Shown piece by piece: positions 50,767-58,857 of a stretch of 64,000 nt of DNA; positions within the stretch are counted from its first letter, which is position 1; each line of letters begins with the position of its first letter. Position numbers and translations under genes: made by a program. Where the stretch lies: assembly GCF_030553055.1 (NCBI RefSeq), contig NZ_CP130713.1, forward strand, positions 2,232,001-2,296,000, read 5' to 3'. This DNA is from Streptomyces sp. XD-27. Lineage in GTDB: Bacteria; Actinomycetota; Actinomycetes; Streptomycetales; Streptomycetaceae. Under the pieces are notes generated by a model, which made no database searches, had not been told where the DNA came from, and saw nothing but the letters and a program-made list of their open reading frames with translations.

Positions 50767-51009
50767 TCAGGCGGAGAGGCCGAACCGGGCCGGGTCGATG
50801 CCTGCCGCGTGCAATTCCGCCGCGGTGAAGCGGAGCGGTTCCGCGTCGGGCCGCTTGCTGTCGCCCAGCGCGTAGGCGCCGTCGGCGCCGGGGATCGGCG
50901 CAAGGGTCACGCACGTCTCCGGGGCGTCCGGCGGGTTCCCGCCGCAGGCGGCGGGGCGGGCGAATTCGGCTCCGGCCAGGTCGAGTTCGTAGAGGTTCGC
51001 GTCACGCAT
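50767..51009 (-). CDS. DUF397 small protein
   Basis: An 80-residue DUF397-type protein (LYELDLAGAEFARPAACGGN; CVTLAPIPGADGAYALGDSK; RFTAAELHAAGIDPARFGLS). ATG 51009 follows AAGGAG. Longer at the C-terminus than the 62-residue paralogue at 47702. Probably works with the two DUF5753 proteins encoded upstream. Confidence 0.85.
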   Translation of the reverse strand: MRDANLYELDLAGAEFARPAACGGNPPDAPETCVTLAPIPGADGAYALGDSKRPDAEPLRFTAAELHAAGIDPARFGLSA

Positions 51010-51126
51010 GGTGACTCCTTCCTGCTCGGGCGGCACGGCCGTATGCGGTGGCCATGCCGCGGTGAGCAGGACCGTAGGGAGCGCGGTGGGGCGGTCTCTA
51101 CGGACTTGCGGGGACTTGCGCGGGGT

Positions 51127-51732
51127 TCACCCGAGTGCGGCGCGGGCGTCCTCGATCAGTGCACGCGCGTGCGCGTCGTACACGGCCATCTTGGCGAGTG
51201 CCGCATGGGTTCGTGCATAGGTTTCGATCTCGGCCGACTCCGTGACGGTGAGGGATCCGCTGGTGAGTTCGACCGTGACCTTGACGTCGTCCTGGATCCA
51301 GAATGCCTCCGCCGGGAGCCGTTCCCGATGGGCGCTCATCGGGATGATGCCCAGGCTCAGACCGGGAAGCGACAGAGCGGACAGCAGGTGTCCGAGCTGG
51401 TCCGCCATGACCTCGGTGTCTCCGATACGGGCCCGCAGAACCCACTCCTCCATCACGACGCCGAACTCGCGGCCTTCTTCGTGCAGGATCTGCTGCCGCT
51501 GCATCCGTGCCGCCACGGCCGCCTCGGTGTCGTCCTTGATGCCTTTGAACGCGATGATCCCGCCCATGACGGCGGTGGCGTAGCCGCGAGTCTGCAACAG
51601 GCCGGGGACGAGGCTTGGCATATAGCCCCGCAGGCGCCGGACGCTCTGGTGCTCCTGTATGAGGGCTTCCTGGAGCGGGCGCAGGCCGTTCGCGGCCCTG
51701 GGCTGCCACGCTTCGTATGTCTTCTGGGCCAT
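51127..51732 (-). CDS. DUF5753 protein lacking the HTH domain
   Basis: A 201-residue protein consisting only of the DUF5753 region (SVRRLRGYMPSLVPGLLQTR; LHEEGREFGVVMEEWVLRAR; MPSI/SLPGLSLGIIPMSAHR). ATG 51732 follows GAGGAA. The full-length XRE-DUF5753 gene ends just upstream (51752), a 19-base gap. The HTH half is absent, so it cannot bind DNA like WhiJ; a partner or modulator of the full-length paralogue is plausible, or it is a truncated duplicate. Confidence 0.85.
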   Translation of the reverse strand: MAQKTYEAWQPRAANGLRPLQEALIQEHQSVRRLRGYMPSLVPGLLQTRGYATAVMGGIIAFKGIKDDTEAAVAARMQRQQILHEEGREFGVVMEEWVLRARIGDTEVMADQLGHLLSALSLPGLSLGIIPMSAHRERLPAEAFWIQDDVKVTVELTSGSLTVTESAEIETYARTHAALAKMAVYDAHARALIEDARAALG

Positions 51733-51751
51733 GGGTTTCCTCACTTCGTGG

Positions 51752-52597
51752 TTACTCAAGAGCGTTGATGGCGGACGTGATCAGCTCACGTGCCCGGGCC
51801 CCGTACACCGCCAAGTCCGCCATGTCCGCGAAGGTTTTTGCGTACAGGGAGATTTCGCTGGGCTGCTCCACCGTCAGGTAGGCCGACACCAGCTCGATGT
51901 TCACCTGGGTCTCATCGAACATCCAGAAGTCTTCGACAGGCCACAGCGTCGATCGGTCAGCCTTCATCGGGATGATGCCCAGGCTGATGGACGGCATTGA
52001 CGCCACCACAAGCAGGTGTCCCAGCTGTGCGGCCATCGTTTCGATCCCGCCAATGCGCCTGCGGAGGACGCTCTCCTCCAGGAGGATCGCGAAGCGGCGG
52101 TTGCCCTGATGGATGATCTGCTGCTTGTCGACTCGCACCTGCACAGCTGTATCGAGGTCGTCCGGTAGCGCCCGCCGCTCCTTGATAGCCGACAGGACCG
52201 CTGCGATGTAGGACCGAGTCTGCACGGGGCCGGGAATCAGCCACGACGCATAGATCCGAAATCGCTTGGTGCGCTGCCACAGAGGAAGGACCGATTCTTG
52301 CGCGCGCTTCAGGCCGGACCGCTCCATCCTGCGCCACTCGACGTACATTCCCTCTATGCCGCGCGCGGTGGCGATCAGGTCCGCAGTCTGATCTTGCGCG
52401 CGGCAGTGCAACGTCCAAGCCCGGATGTCATCGTCGGACGGTGTTGTTCCGCCGTTTTCGATACGAGAACACTTCGACTCATGCCATCCAGCCCTCCGGG
52501 CCAGCTCCCGCGCTGTCAGACCCGAATCCCGTCTGATCTCGCGCAGTCGCTGGCCCAGGGCACGCTTGGCTTGCTCAAGGTTGGTTGACGCAGTCAC
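51752..52597 (-). CDS. WhiJ-like XRE regulator with DUF5753 domain
   Basis: A 281-residue protein with an N-terminal XRE HTH (residues 10-60: LGQRLREIRRDSGLTARELA; RRAGWHESKCSRIENG) and a C-terminal DUF5753 (FRIYASWLIPGPVQTRSYIA; FWMFDETQVNIELVSAYLTV). GTG start at 52597; an ACAATTGT palindrome lies about 8 bases upstream. First gene of a minus-strand set of WhiJ-type genes; the second such set in the window (compare 46847). Confidence 0.93.
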   Translation of the reverse strand: MTASTNLEQAKRALGQRLREIRRDSGLTARELARRAGWHESKCSRIENGGTTPSDDDIRAWTLHCRAQDQTADLIATARGIEGMYVEWRRMERSGLKRAQESVLPLWQRTKRFRIYASWLIPGPVQTRSYIAAVLSAIKERRALPDDLDTAVQVRVDKQQIIHQGNRRFAILLEESVLRRRIGGIETMAAQLGHLLVVASMPSISLGIIPMKADRSTLWPVEDFWMFDETQVNIELVSAYLTVEQPSEISLYAKTFADMADLAVYGARARELITSAINALE

Positions 52598-52624
52598 AGG
52601 ACAATTGTGCGGCGCCGACGGCGG

Positions 52625-53152
52625 CTACCTCGGCTGATACTCCTCATGCGGAACAGCACGCTCCCAGACGGCCTCGAACGCCGTGCTGCACAGCTTCGCC
52701 ACCGCGGGATCGGTGACCAACTCCGTGTGCCCCTCCGGCGCCCACTCACCGTCGCCGTCGAAGTGGTTGACCAGGACGACCTCGTCGTCGAACAACCAGA
52801 AGTCATTGCCAGGCAAGGCGAGATCCGTGGCCCGGCGACGTGGCAGCCATCGCACTTGCTCGCCCGCCTGCACGTTGCCGACCGTGACATGGTGCTCGAA
52901 GCGGATGTAGTCACTGATCGGCTCGGAGACGATCCGGGCACGGCGCACGACGACGCCTCGGCTGATCGTCTCCTGCATCAGATCCAGCCACGGACGCCAC
53001 GCCGGGTCCTGGTCGGCCGCCCTGTCCCGCTCGCCCTTCTGCCAGGCAATGTAACTGGGATCGCTCCGCATGTACCCGTCGCGCATCTCAAGGTGCAGCG
53101 CCGACCGCCGGCAGTTACGGAACAGCTCCTCGAACGTCGGAACTTCAGCCAC
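52625..53152 (-). CDS. DUF6879 family protein
   Basis: A 175-residue protein. Starts FEELFRNCRRSALHLEMRDG; includes ISRGVVVRRARIVSEPISDY and NDFWLFDDEVVLVNHFDGDG. Matches what I know as DUF6879, often next to WhiJ-type genes in streptomycetes; the fold resembles phospholipase-D-like. The ATG at 53152 overlaps the previous gene by 8 bases. Function unknown. Confidence 0.8.
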   Translation of the reverse strand: MAEVPTFEELFRNCRRSALHLEMRDGYMRSDPSYIAWQKGERDRAADQDPAWRPWLDLMQETISRGVVVRRARIVSEPISDYIRFEHHVTVGNVQAGEQVRWLPRRRATDLALPGNDFWLFDDEVVLVNHFDGDGEWAPEGHTELVTDPAVAKLCSTAFEAVWERAVPHEEYQPR

Positions 53153-53354
53153 CGTTCACCTCCGGGAAGAACTGCATCATGCGCTTGGGGATCCGAACTA
53201 CGGTCTCGTGCCCTGGGATGTCACCGACCTCGGCAAGCACCGTCTGATCGGCGATCCGCCACCCCTGGATGACGTAGCTGTCACCGTCATCCCACACTGT
53301 CGGCGACCCCCCGTTCGGTGACTCGGGGTCCTTGCCGAGGAACTTCATTGCCAT
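53145..53354 (-). CDS. Small hypothetical protein paired with DUF6879
   Basis: A 69-residue protein; ATG 53354 follows GGGAGG. Sequence FLGKDPESPNGGSPTVWDDG, SYVIQGWRIADQTVLAEVGD and VVRIPKRMMQFFPEVNGG. Typical partner of DUF6879 genes in Streptomyces. Translationally coupled with the downstream DUF6879 gene; likely functions with it. Confidence 0.75.
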   Translation of the reverse strand: MAMKFLGKDPESPNGGSPTVWDDGDSYVIQGWRIADQTVLAEVGDIPGHETVVRIPKRMMQFFPEVNGG

Positions 53355-53516
53355 GCGAGCCTCCCGCTCGGTTCGGCGATCACTGAGACACACCTTGCCC
53401 TCCACACACCGTGACCGCCACGAACTTGCGGAAACTTGCACCACCAAGATCACGACCCGCCCGCAGACACCCGACGGGCTCCCCGAAACGCCCAAGTCGC
53501 CCAACCCGCACGGAAT

Positions 53517-54371
53517 ATGCTCGGTCAGGTGACGAACTCGCCGCGCCCCCGCAGACCCGGCCGAAGACCACAAGGCAGTCTCACTCACCTGATCACCCAT
53601 AGCGACCCCATAGCGCTGGTCGGCATATCCCTGGCTCTCGTCGTGTCCGTCTGCCTGGACGTCACCGGCGCCGCCAGTGGAGTCGAGTCCCTGCTCGCCG
53701 GTTTGATGCTCACCATCCTCTCGCTCGTCCTGGACGCCTCGGCCCGGGCCGAACGGCGCTTCCAGTTACGGCAGTTGGTGCAGACGACGGACTGGCTGGC
53801 CGGTTCGGTGACGTCCGTGGCCGCGGCCACTCAGCGGATCGTCGGGCAGTATCCCGGCGGCGCGATCGAGGACGAGGCCCGGCAGCGGCTGCGGCGGCTG
53901 GTCGAGGAGTTCGACGACCTGAGCCGGGGGCGCATCGAGCGGCCCGGAGACGACGGCGAGCACCTGTTGGCCGCCACCCGTGCCTGCCGGGAGCGGCTGG
54001 AGGCCGTGACCAACGTCGCCGACGAGCCCACCTGGTGGCGCGGCGACGTCGGGACCGCGTACTGGCAGGCCAACCTCGACGCCCTCGCCCGCGGCGTACG
54101 TATCACGCGGGTGTTCCTCACCGACCAGCCCAGCAGCGAGCTGGAGGAGCTGATGGAGCGGCAGCGGCAGGCGGGCGTGGAGGTGATCGTCAAGCGCCGG
54201 GACCAGGATCCCGGGCTGCACGTGAACATCGTCGTGTGGGACGGCCGCCAGGCATGGGAGGCCCGCATGAACGCCCATGGCGAGACGGTGGCGCATCTGT
54301 TCATGGTCAACGAGCAGGACGTGAGCCGTCGCCGCGAGCTCTTCCGCCGACTGGTGCTCGCGGGCCGCTGA
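53517..54371 (+). CDS. Membrane-anchored protein with PLD-like C-terminal domain
   Basis: A 284-residue protein. ATG 53517 (GTG 53529 is an alternative); both lack strong ribosome sites. Two transmembrane helices (PIALVGISLALVVSVCLDVT; SLLAGLMLTILSLVLDASAR, residues about 30-75), then a coiled region and a PLD-like domain (YWQANLDALARGVRITRVFL; RQRQAGVEVIVKRRDQDPGL; EQDVSRRRELFRRLVLAG). No HKD catalytic pair. Operon with the membrane gene 3 bases downstream. Function unknown. Confidence 0.75.
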   Translation: MLGQVTNSPRPRRPGRRPQGSLTHLITHSDPIALVGISLALVVSVCLDVTGAASGVESLLAGLMLTILSLVLDASARAERRFQLRQLVQTTDWLAGSVTSVAAATQRIVGQYPGGAIEDEARQRLRRLVEEFDDLSRGRIERPGDDGEHLLAATRACRERLEAVTNVADEPTWWRGDVGTAYWQANLDALARGVRITRVFLTDQPSSELEELMERQRQAGVEVIVKRRDQDPGLHVNIVVWDGRQAWEARMNAHGETVAHLFMVNEQDVSRRRELFRRLVLAGR

Positions 54372-54374
54372 CGC

Positions 54375-55079
54375 GTGGCCTCGCTGCTGATGGCCTTCGC
54401 GGCCGTCACCCTCACGGTATGGGGTGTCAGCCTGATCCGCCCGGTCCGGTGGCGGGCGCTCGTCTACAGCCTCCCGCTTCCGATCACGCTGGTCCTGGCC
54501 ACCACCCCGGTCGACGTGGACGGCAGCCAGGTCCTCGGCGTGGTCGCGCTGAACCTCTTCTTCGCCGTCACCGCGTGGCTGCACGCGCGGCGCGGGTGGC
54601 ACATCGTCCTGGCCGACCTCGCCGGAGTGCTCGCCTACCTCGCGCTGAGCAGGCTGGTCGCGGTGCTCGCACCGGTCCCCTTCGTGCCAGTACTGGCCGC
54701 CGTGTGCGCGGCGTGGGTCGCGGCGGCCGTACTCCTGCCGCCGCCCGCGCCGGGCCGTCCGGCGGAGCCCGCGGCACGGCCCGGGGCGCTGGTGAAGCTG
54801 GCCGGCGCCGCGAGCGGCGGGCTGCTCATGGTCGCCATCGGGCGGTATCTGAGCGGCCTGGTCGTGACCTTCCCCTACGCCGGCGTCCTCGTCGTGATCG
54901 AGGCGCGCCGCGACCTGGTGCAGTTCGCCCGGCACTTCACCCGGAACAGCATCAGCCTCGTGGCGTTCTTCGGCGCCTGCCACGCGCTGCAGAGCCACGG
55001 CAAACCGGTCGCGCTCACCGCGGGATGGCTCGCCTTCACCGCCTGCGCGCTGGGGCTGCACCTGCGCCTGTGGCGCTAG
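54375..55079 (+). CDS. Multi-pass membrane protein
   Basis: A 234-residue protein with about seven hydrophobic helices, starting MASLLMAFAAVTLTVWGVSL. GTG 54375. Not recognised as a known family. Lies 3 bases after the PLD-like membrane protein gene, so the two are likely translated together and may act as one membrane complex. Confidence 0.75.
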   Translation: MASLLMAFAAVTLTVWGVSLIRPVRWRALVYSLPLPITLVLATTPVDVDGSQVLGVVALNLFFAVTAWLHARRGWHIVLADLAGVLAYLALSRLVAVLAPVPFVPVLAAVCAAWVAAAVLLPPPAPGRPAEPAARPGALVKLAGAASGGLLMVAIGRYLSGLVVTFPYAGVLVVIEARRDLVQFARHFTRNSISLVAFFGACHALQSHGKPVALTAGWLAFTACALGLHLRLWR

Positions 55080-55251
55080 TCGGACGTTGGACCGGGTCGG
55101 CGGGCCCTGATGGGCAGCGGCCCCACGCGGACCATCGACTCGCACGTGGCGCCGCCGGTACGAGGCCGAGGATGCGCCCTGGACTCTCACGTATGCACGC
55201 GAGCCTCCGGCGCATGGCCAGACCGCCCCGTCCCCGCGTTCACTGGAGCAC

Positions 55252-56091
55252 ATGGAAAACAACGCAGCGAACAACACCACGACCCTGGTCCTCGGCGGCA
55301 CCGGCAAGACCGGGCGCCGGGTCGTCGAGCAGCTCACCGCCCGCGACGTCTCCGTCCGTGCCGCGTCGCGCTCGACCGGGACCCCCTTCGACTGGCTGGA
55401 CCGCTCCACCTGGGAGCCCGCCCTCGCCGACGTACGCGCCGTCTATCTCGTCTACCTCCAGGACCTCGGCCACCCCGACGCCGCCCCGCACATCCGCGAC
55501 TTCCTGCGGCTCGCCGCCTCCCGCGGCGTCGAGCGGGTCGTCATGCTCTCCGCGCGCGGCTGGGACGCGGCCCGCCCCTCGGAGCAGGCCGTACGCGACG
55601 CCGGGATCGACTGGACCATCCTGCGGCCCACGTGGTTCGCGCAGAACTTCAGTGAGGACATGTTCCTGCCCGCGATCCTCGGTGGGGAGGTGCGGCTGCC
55701 CACCGCCGACGGGCACGAGCCGTTCATCGACGCGGAGGACGTCGCCGCCGTCGCCGTCGCCGCGCTCACCGAGGACGGACACGCGGGCCAGGTCTACGAG
55801 TTGTCCGGGCCCCGGCTGCTCACGTTCGGCGACGCGGTCGGTTTGATCGCCAAGGCCGCGGGCCGGGAGGTCCGTTACGCGCCGATCTCCTCGGAGGAGT
55901 TCATCGCCGATCTGCTCCAGGCCGGTCTCACCGCCGAGGAGGCCCCCGTCGTGGACGGGCTGCTGGGCCTCATCGCGCGGGGCGACAACGCGTACCTCTC
56001 CGACGGCGTCCAGCGGGCGCTGGGCCGGGAGCCGCGGGACTTCGCCGACTTCGCCGAGCGCACCGCGCCCACGGGGGCGTGGCACGCCTGA
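55252..56091 (+). CDS. NmrA-like NAD(P)-binding protein
   Basis: A 279-residue atypical short-chain dehydrogenase. Gly-rich motif LVLGGTGKTGRRVVEQL near residue 12; ERVVMLSARGWD strand; ILRPTWFAQNFSEDMFLPAI region as in NmrA/azoreductase-like members. Could be a redox sensor or quinone reductase. Monocistronic; a repeat-rich terminator region follows. Confidence 0.88.
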   Translation: MENNAANNTTTLVLGGTGKTGRRVVEQLTARDVSVRAASRSTGTPFDWLDRSTWEPALADVRAVYLVYLQDLGHPDAAPHIRDFLRLAASRGVERVVMLSARGWDAARPSEQAVRDAGIDWTILRPTWFAQNFSEDMFLPAILGGEVRLPTADGHEPFIDAEDVAAVAVAALTEDGHAGQVYELSGPRLLTFGDAVGLIAKAAGREVRYAPISSEEFIADLLQAGLTAEEAPVVDGLLGLIARGDNAYLSDGVQRALGREPRDFADFAERTAPTGAWHA

Positions 56092-56108
56092 TCGGCGGAG
56101 GAGCGCGA

Positions 56109-56209
56109 CCGGCCGGTGGCCGCGTCACGTGCCTGGCCAGGCTCTCACTCACGCGCCCGGCCGGTGGCCGCGTCACGCGCGTGGCCGGTGGCCACGGCCA
56201 GGCCACGCG
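56109..56209. repeat. 21-bp direct repeats and a hairpin between convergent genes
   Basis: CCGGCCGGTGGCCGCGTCAC+G occurs at 56109-56129 and 56157-56177. At 56178-56186 CGCGTGGCC pairs with GGCCACGCG at 56201-56209, a probable bidirectional terminator. Confidence 0.65.
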
Positions 56210-56249
56210 TGTGACCGGCCAGGCCAGACGCACGACCGGCGGACAGGCG

Positions 56250-57032
56250 TCACCGCGCCAGCCACTGGTCGTACGCCAGCTTGCACACCAGCGAGACCAC
56301 GACGACCACCAGGACCGCCCGCACGAAGCCGCTGCCGCGCTTGAGGGCCATGCGCGCGCCCGCCATGCCGCCCGCGAAGTTGAACACGGCCATCAGCGCG
56401 GCCAGCCGCCACAGCACCGTGCCCTGGTAGGCGAAGGTGAGCAGCGCGCCGAGGTTGGTGCAGACGTTCACCACCTTCGCGGTGGCGGAGGCCGTGACCA
56501 GGTTCATCCTGAGCGTCGCGACGAGCGCGATGACGAGGAAGGTTCCCGTGCCGGGGCCGATCAGCCCGTCGTAGAAGCCGATGCCCAGGCCCGCAACGAG
56601 GATGGCCGCCAGGACGCGGCGGCGGGTCACCGGGCCGGTGGCCGGGGCGGTGCCGAAGGCGGGGCGGAGGAGGACGAAGGCCAGGACGGCGAGGAGTACG
56701 GCCATGATCAGCGGGCGGAGTACGGCACTGTCGATTCCGGCGGCGAAGAACGCGCCGGCGAGCGAGCCCCCGGCCGCCGCCAGCCCGATCCGGACGGCCG
56801 AGCCCACGTCGACCAGGCCCTTGCTGGTGTAGGTGACGGCCGCGGCCGAGGTGCCGACGACGGATACCGCCTTGTTGGTGCCCAGGACGTACGCCGGCGG
56901 CAGGTCGGGGACGCCGACCAGGAGGGCGGGGAGCTGGAGGAGGCCGCCGCCGCCCACGACGGCGTCGATCCAGCCCGCCGCCGCGGCGGCCACGCACAAC
57001 AGGATCACCGTCGTCAGGGATATGTCAGGCAT
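56250..57032 (-). CDS. TSUP (TauE/SafE) family transporter
   Basis: A 260-residue inner-membrane protein with about eight hydrophobic segments. Family hallmarks: GWIDAVVGGGGLLQLPALLV and LGTNKAVSVVGTSAAAVTYT in the first half; GFYDGLIGPGTGTFLVIALV and ASATAKVVNVCTNLGALLTF in the second. TSUP members export sulfoacetate, sulfite or other anions; substrate here unknown. Convergent with the NmrA gene and divergent from the nir operon. Confidence 0.9.
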   Translation of the reverse strand: MPDISLTTVILLCVAAAAAGWIDAVVGGGGLLQLPALLVGVPDLPPAYVLGTNKAVSVVGTSAAAVTYTSKGLVDVGSAVRIGLAAAGGSLAGAFFAAGIDSAVLRPLIMAVLLAVLAFVLLRPAFGTAPATGPVTRRRVLAAILVAGLGIGFYDGLIGPGTGTFLVIALVATLRMNLVTASATAKVVNVCTNLGALLTFAYQGTVLWRLAALMAVFNFAGGMAGARMALKRGSGFVRAVLVVVVVSLVCKLAYDQWLAR

Positions 57033-57102
57033 GATCGCGACCCTAGCGACCTGCCTCGCCCGACCGGTCTCACACCCCTCCCTCCGGCCCGCTGAGGGCA
57101 GC

Positions 57103-57118
57103 GTTGCCCAGCGGAAAC
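57103..57118. promoter_or_regulatory. GlnR-box-like motif upstream of the nir operon
   Basis: GTTGC-n6-GAAAC matches the GlnR consensus GTnAC-n6-GAAAC at 9 of 10 specified positions, 46 bases upstream of the first nir operon gene. GTAAC follows at 57136. Nitrite reductase genes are known GlnR targets in S. coelicolor. Confidence 0.5.
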
Positions 57119-57163
57119 GGAGGGGATGCGGTGGGGTAACAGGCGCCGCGCACGCTTCCCGGT

Positions 57164-58855
57164 ATGAGCTCGGAGTCGGAGAAGGAACCGGACGGTCGCC
57201 ACCGCGTGGTGGTGATCGGCGGCGGCATGGCCGGGGCGCGGCTCGCCCAGCAGCTGGCCGCCGTGTCCGAGGCGGCGGACGCGACGGCGGCGGGGGGCGC
57301 GGCGCCTGCGGGGGGCACGACAGCCGCGGCGGCCCCCGTGGTCACCGTCACCGTCATCGGCGAGGAGCCGCACGCCCCGTACAACCGGGTGCTGCTCGCC
57401 GAGGTGCTCGCCGGGCGGTACGCCCCGGAGGTCGTCGCCCTCCCCGCTCCCGCCGCGCACCACCTGCGCGGCGTCCGGGCGGTCCGTATCGACCGCGGCC
57501 CGCGGACCGTGCACTGCGACGACGGGCGCCGCGTCCCCTACGACACGCTGGTGCTCGCCACCGGCTCCAACCCGGTCCTGCCGCCCCTGCGCGGCCTGTT
57601 CGAGGCGGACAGCCACGAGCTGCCGGAGGGCGTGCACGCGTTCCGCACCATGGACGACTGCCTGACGCTCGCGGCCGCGGTACGGGAGCCCGGGGTCCGC
57701 GTGGTCGTCATCGGCGGCGGGCTGCTCGGCGTCTCCGCCGCCCGCGCCCTGGCCCAGCGCGGCGCCCAGGTCGTGCTGGCCCACCAAGGCGAGCACTTGA
57801 TGGAACGCCAGGTCGACGCGCACGCCGCCGGGGTGCTGCGCGCCCATCTCGAGGCCCTGGGCGTGGAGGTGCACACGGAGTGCCGCGTCCGCGGACTGCG
57901 GACGGAAGCGGCGCGCGGCGCCGACGCGTCCAGCACGCCCACCAGCCGTCGGCCCGCCGGCGGCGCCGACCGAGGCCCCCGCGCGCCTCGCGGCCGGCGC
58001 GCCCCCGTCCCCCGTGCCGTCCGCGCCGTCGTGCTCGCCGACGGGTTCACACTCGACACCGACCTCGTCGTCTTCGCCTGCGGGGTACGGCCGCGGGTCG
58101 GGCTCGCCCGTGCCGCCGGGCTCGACGTGGCGCGCGGCGTCGTCGTCGACGACGAGCTGCGCACCTCCGACCCGTCCATCCACGCGATCGGCGACTGCGC
58201 GGAACACGACGGGGTGGTGTACGGCCTCGCCGGTCCGGCGCAGGAGCAGGCGGACGTCCTCGCGCGGGCGATCGCCGCGCGGCTGCGCGACCCCGACCAG
58301 CCGCGCGATCACGACCGGGTACGCGATGCCGACCAGCCGCGCGATGCCGACCACCGGCACCACGCCGGGGACCAGGACGGACACCAGGCCACGCACCAGC
58401 CCGGACACCACGGCAGCGGCGGCGACGCCCCGCACCGCTACCGCGGTACCCGCGCCCTGACCCGGCTCACCCTCGCCGCTCCCCCGGCCGCGGCCGCGCG
58501 CCCCGCCACGGATGACCCCGCCACGGGCAGCCCCGCGGCCGCGCACCCCACCACCGCTGTCCCCCAAGCCGATGCCCCCGCTGCCGCTCCCGCCGCCACC
58601 GCCGCGGTCTGCGGACCGCTCGATCTCGCCACATTCGGCGAGGCCGTCCCGGCCCCCGGCGACGACGTCGTACAGCTCTCCGACGCGACCCGTGGCGCCT
58701 ACCGCAAGGTCGTCGTCCGCCAGGACCGCCTCGTCGGCGGCATCCTCCTCGGCGATCTCGGCACCGTCGGCGCGCTCGCCCGCGCCTGGGAAGGCGACGC
58801 GCCGCTGCCCGCCGCCCCACTGCTCCACCTGCTCACCAACGATGGAGGCTCCTGA
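57164..58855 (+). CDS. FAD/NAD(P)H-binding oxidoreductase of the nitrite reductase operon, with an Asp/His-rich insert
   Basis: A 563-residue flavoprotein. FAD motif VVVIGGGMAGARLAQQL; VPYDTLVLATGSNPVLPPLR; NAD motif VVVIGGGLLGVSAARALAQR; HAIGDCAEHDG FAD site. Resembles the N-terminal half of NirB and the small NasB/NirB-like reductases of actinobacteria. Inserted near residue 380-435 is a strange Asp/His/Gln-rich run (DPDQPRDHDRVRDADQPRDA; HRHHAGDQDGHQATHQPGHH) followed by an Ala/Pro-rich linker. First gene of the operon; nirB follows 2 bases later. Likely accessory electron-transfer protein for nitrate or nitrite reduction. Confidence 0.88.
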   Translation: MSSESEKEPDGRHRVVVIGGGMAGARLAQQLAAVSEAADATAAGGAAPAGGTTAAAAPVVTVTVIGEEPHAPYNRVLLAEVLAGRYAPEVVALPAPAAHHLRGVRAVRIDRGPRTVHCDDGRRVPYDTLVLATGSNPVLPPLRGLFEADSHELPEGVHAFRTMDDCLTLAAAVREPGVRVVVIGGGLLGVSAARALAQRGAQVVLAHQGEHLMERQVDAHAAGVLRAHLEALGVEVHTECRVRGLRTEAARGADASSTPTSRRPAGGADRGPRAPRGRRAPVPRAVRAVVLADGFTLDTDLVVFACGVRPRVGLARAAGLDVARGVVVDDELRTSDPSIHAIGDCAEHDGVVYGLAGPAQEQADVLARAIAARLRDPDQPRDHDRVRDADQPRDADHRHHAGDQDGHQATHQPGHHGSGGDAPHRYRGTRALTRLTLAAPPAAAARPATDDPATGSPAAAHPTTAVPQADAPAAAPAATAAVCGPLDLATFGEAVPAPGDDVVQLSDATRGAYRKVVVRQDRLVGGILLGDLGTVGALARAWEGDAPLPAAPLLHLLTNDGGS

Positions 58856-58857
58856 CC

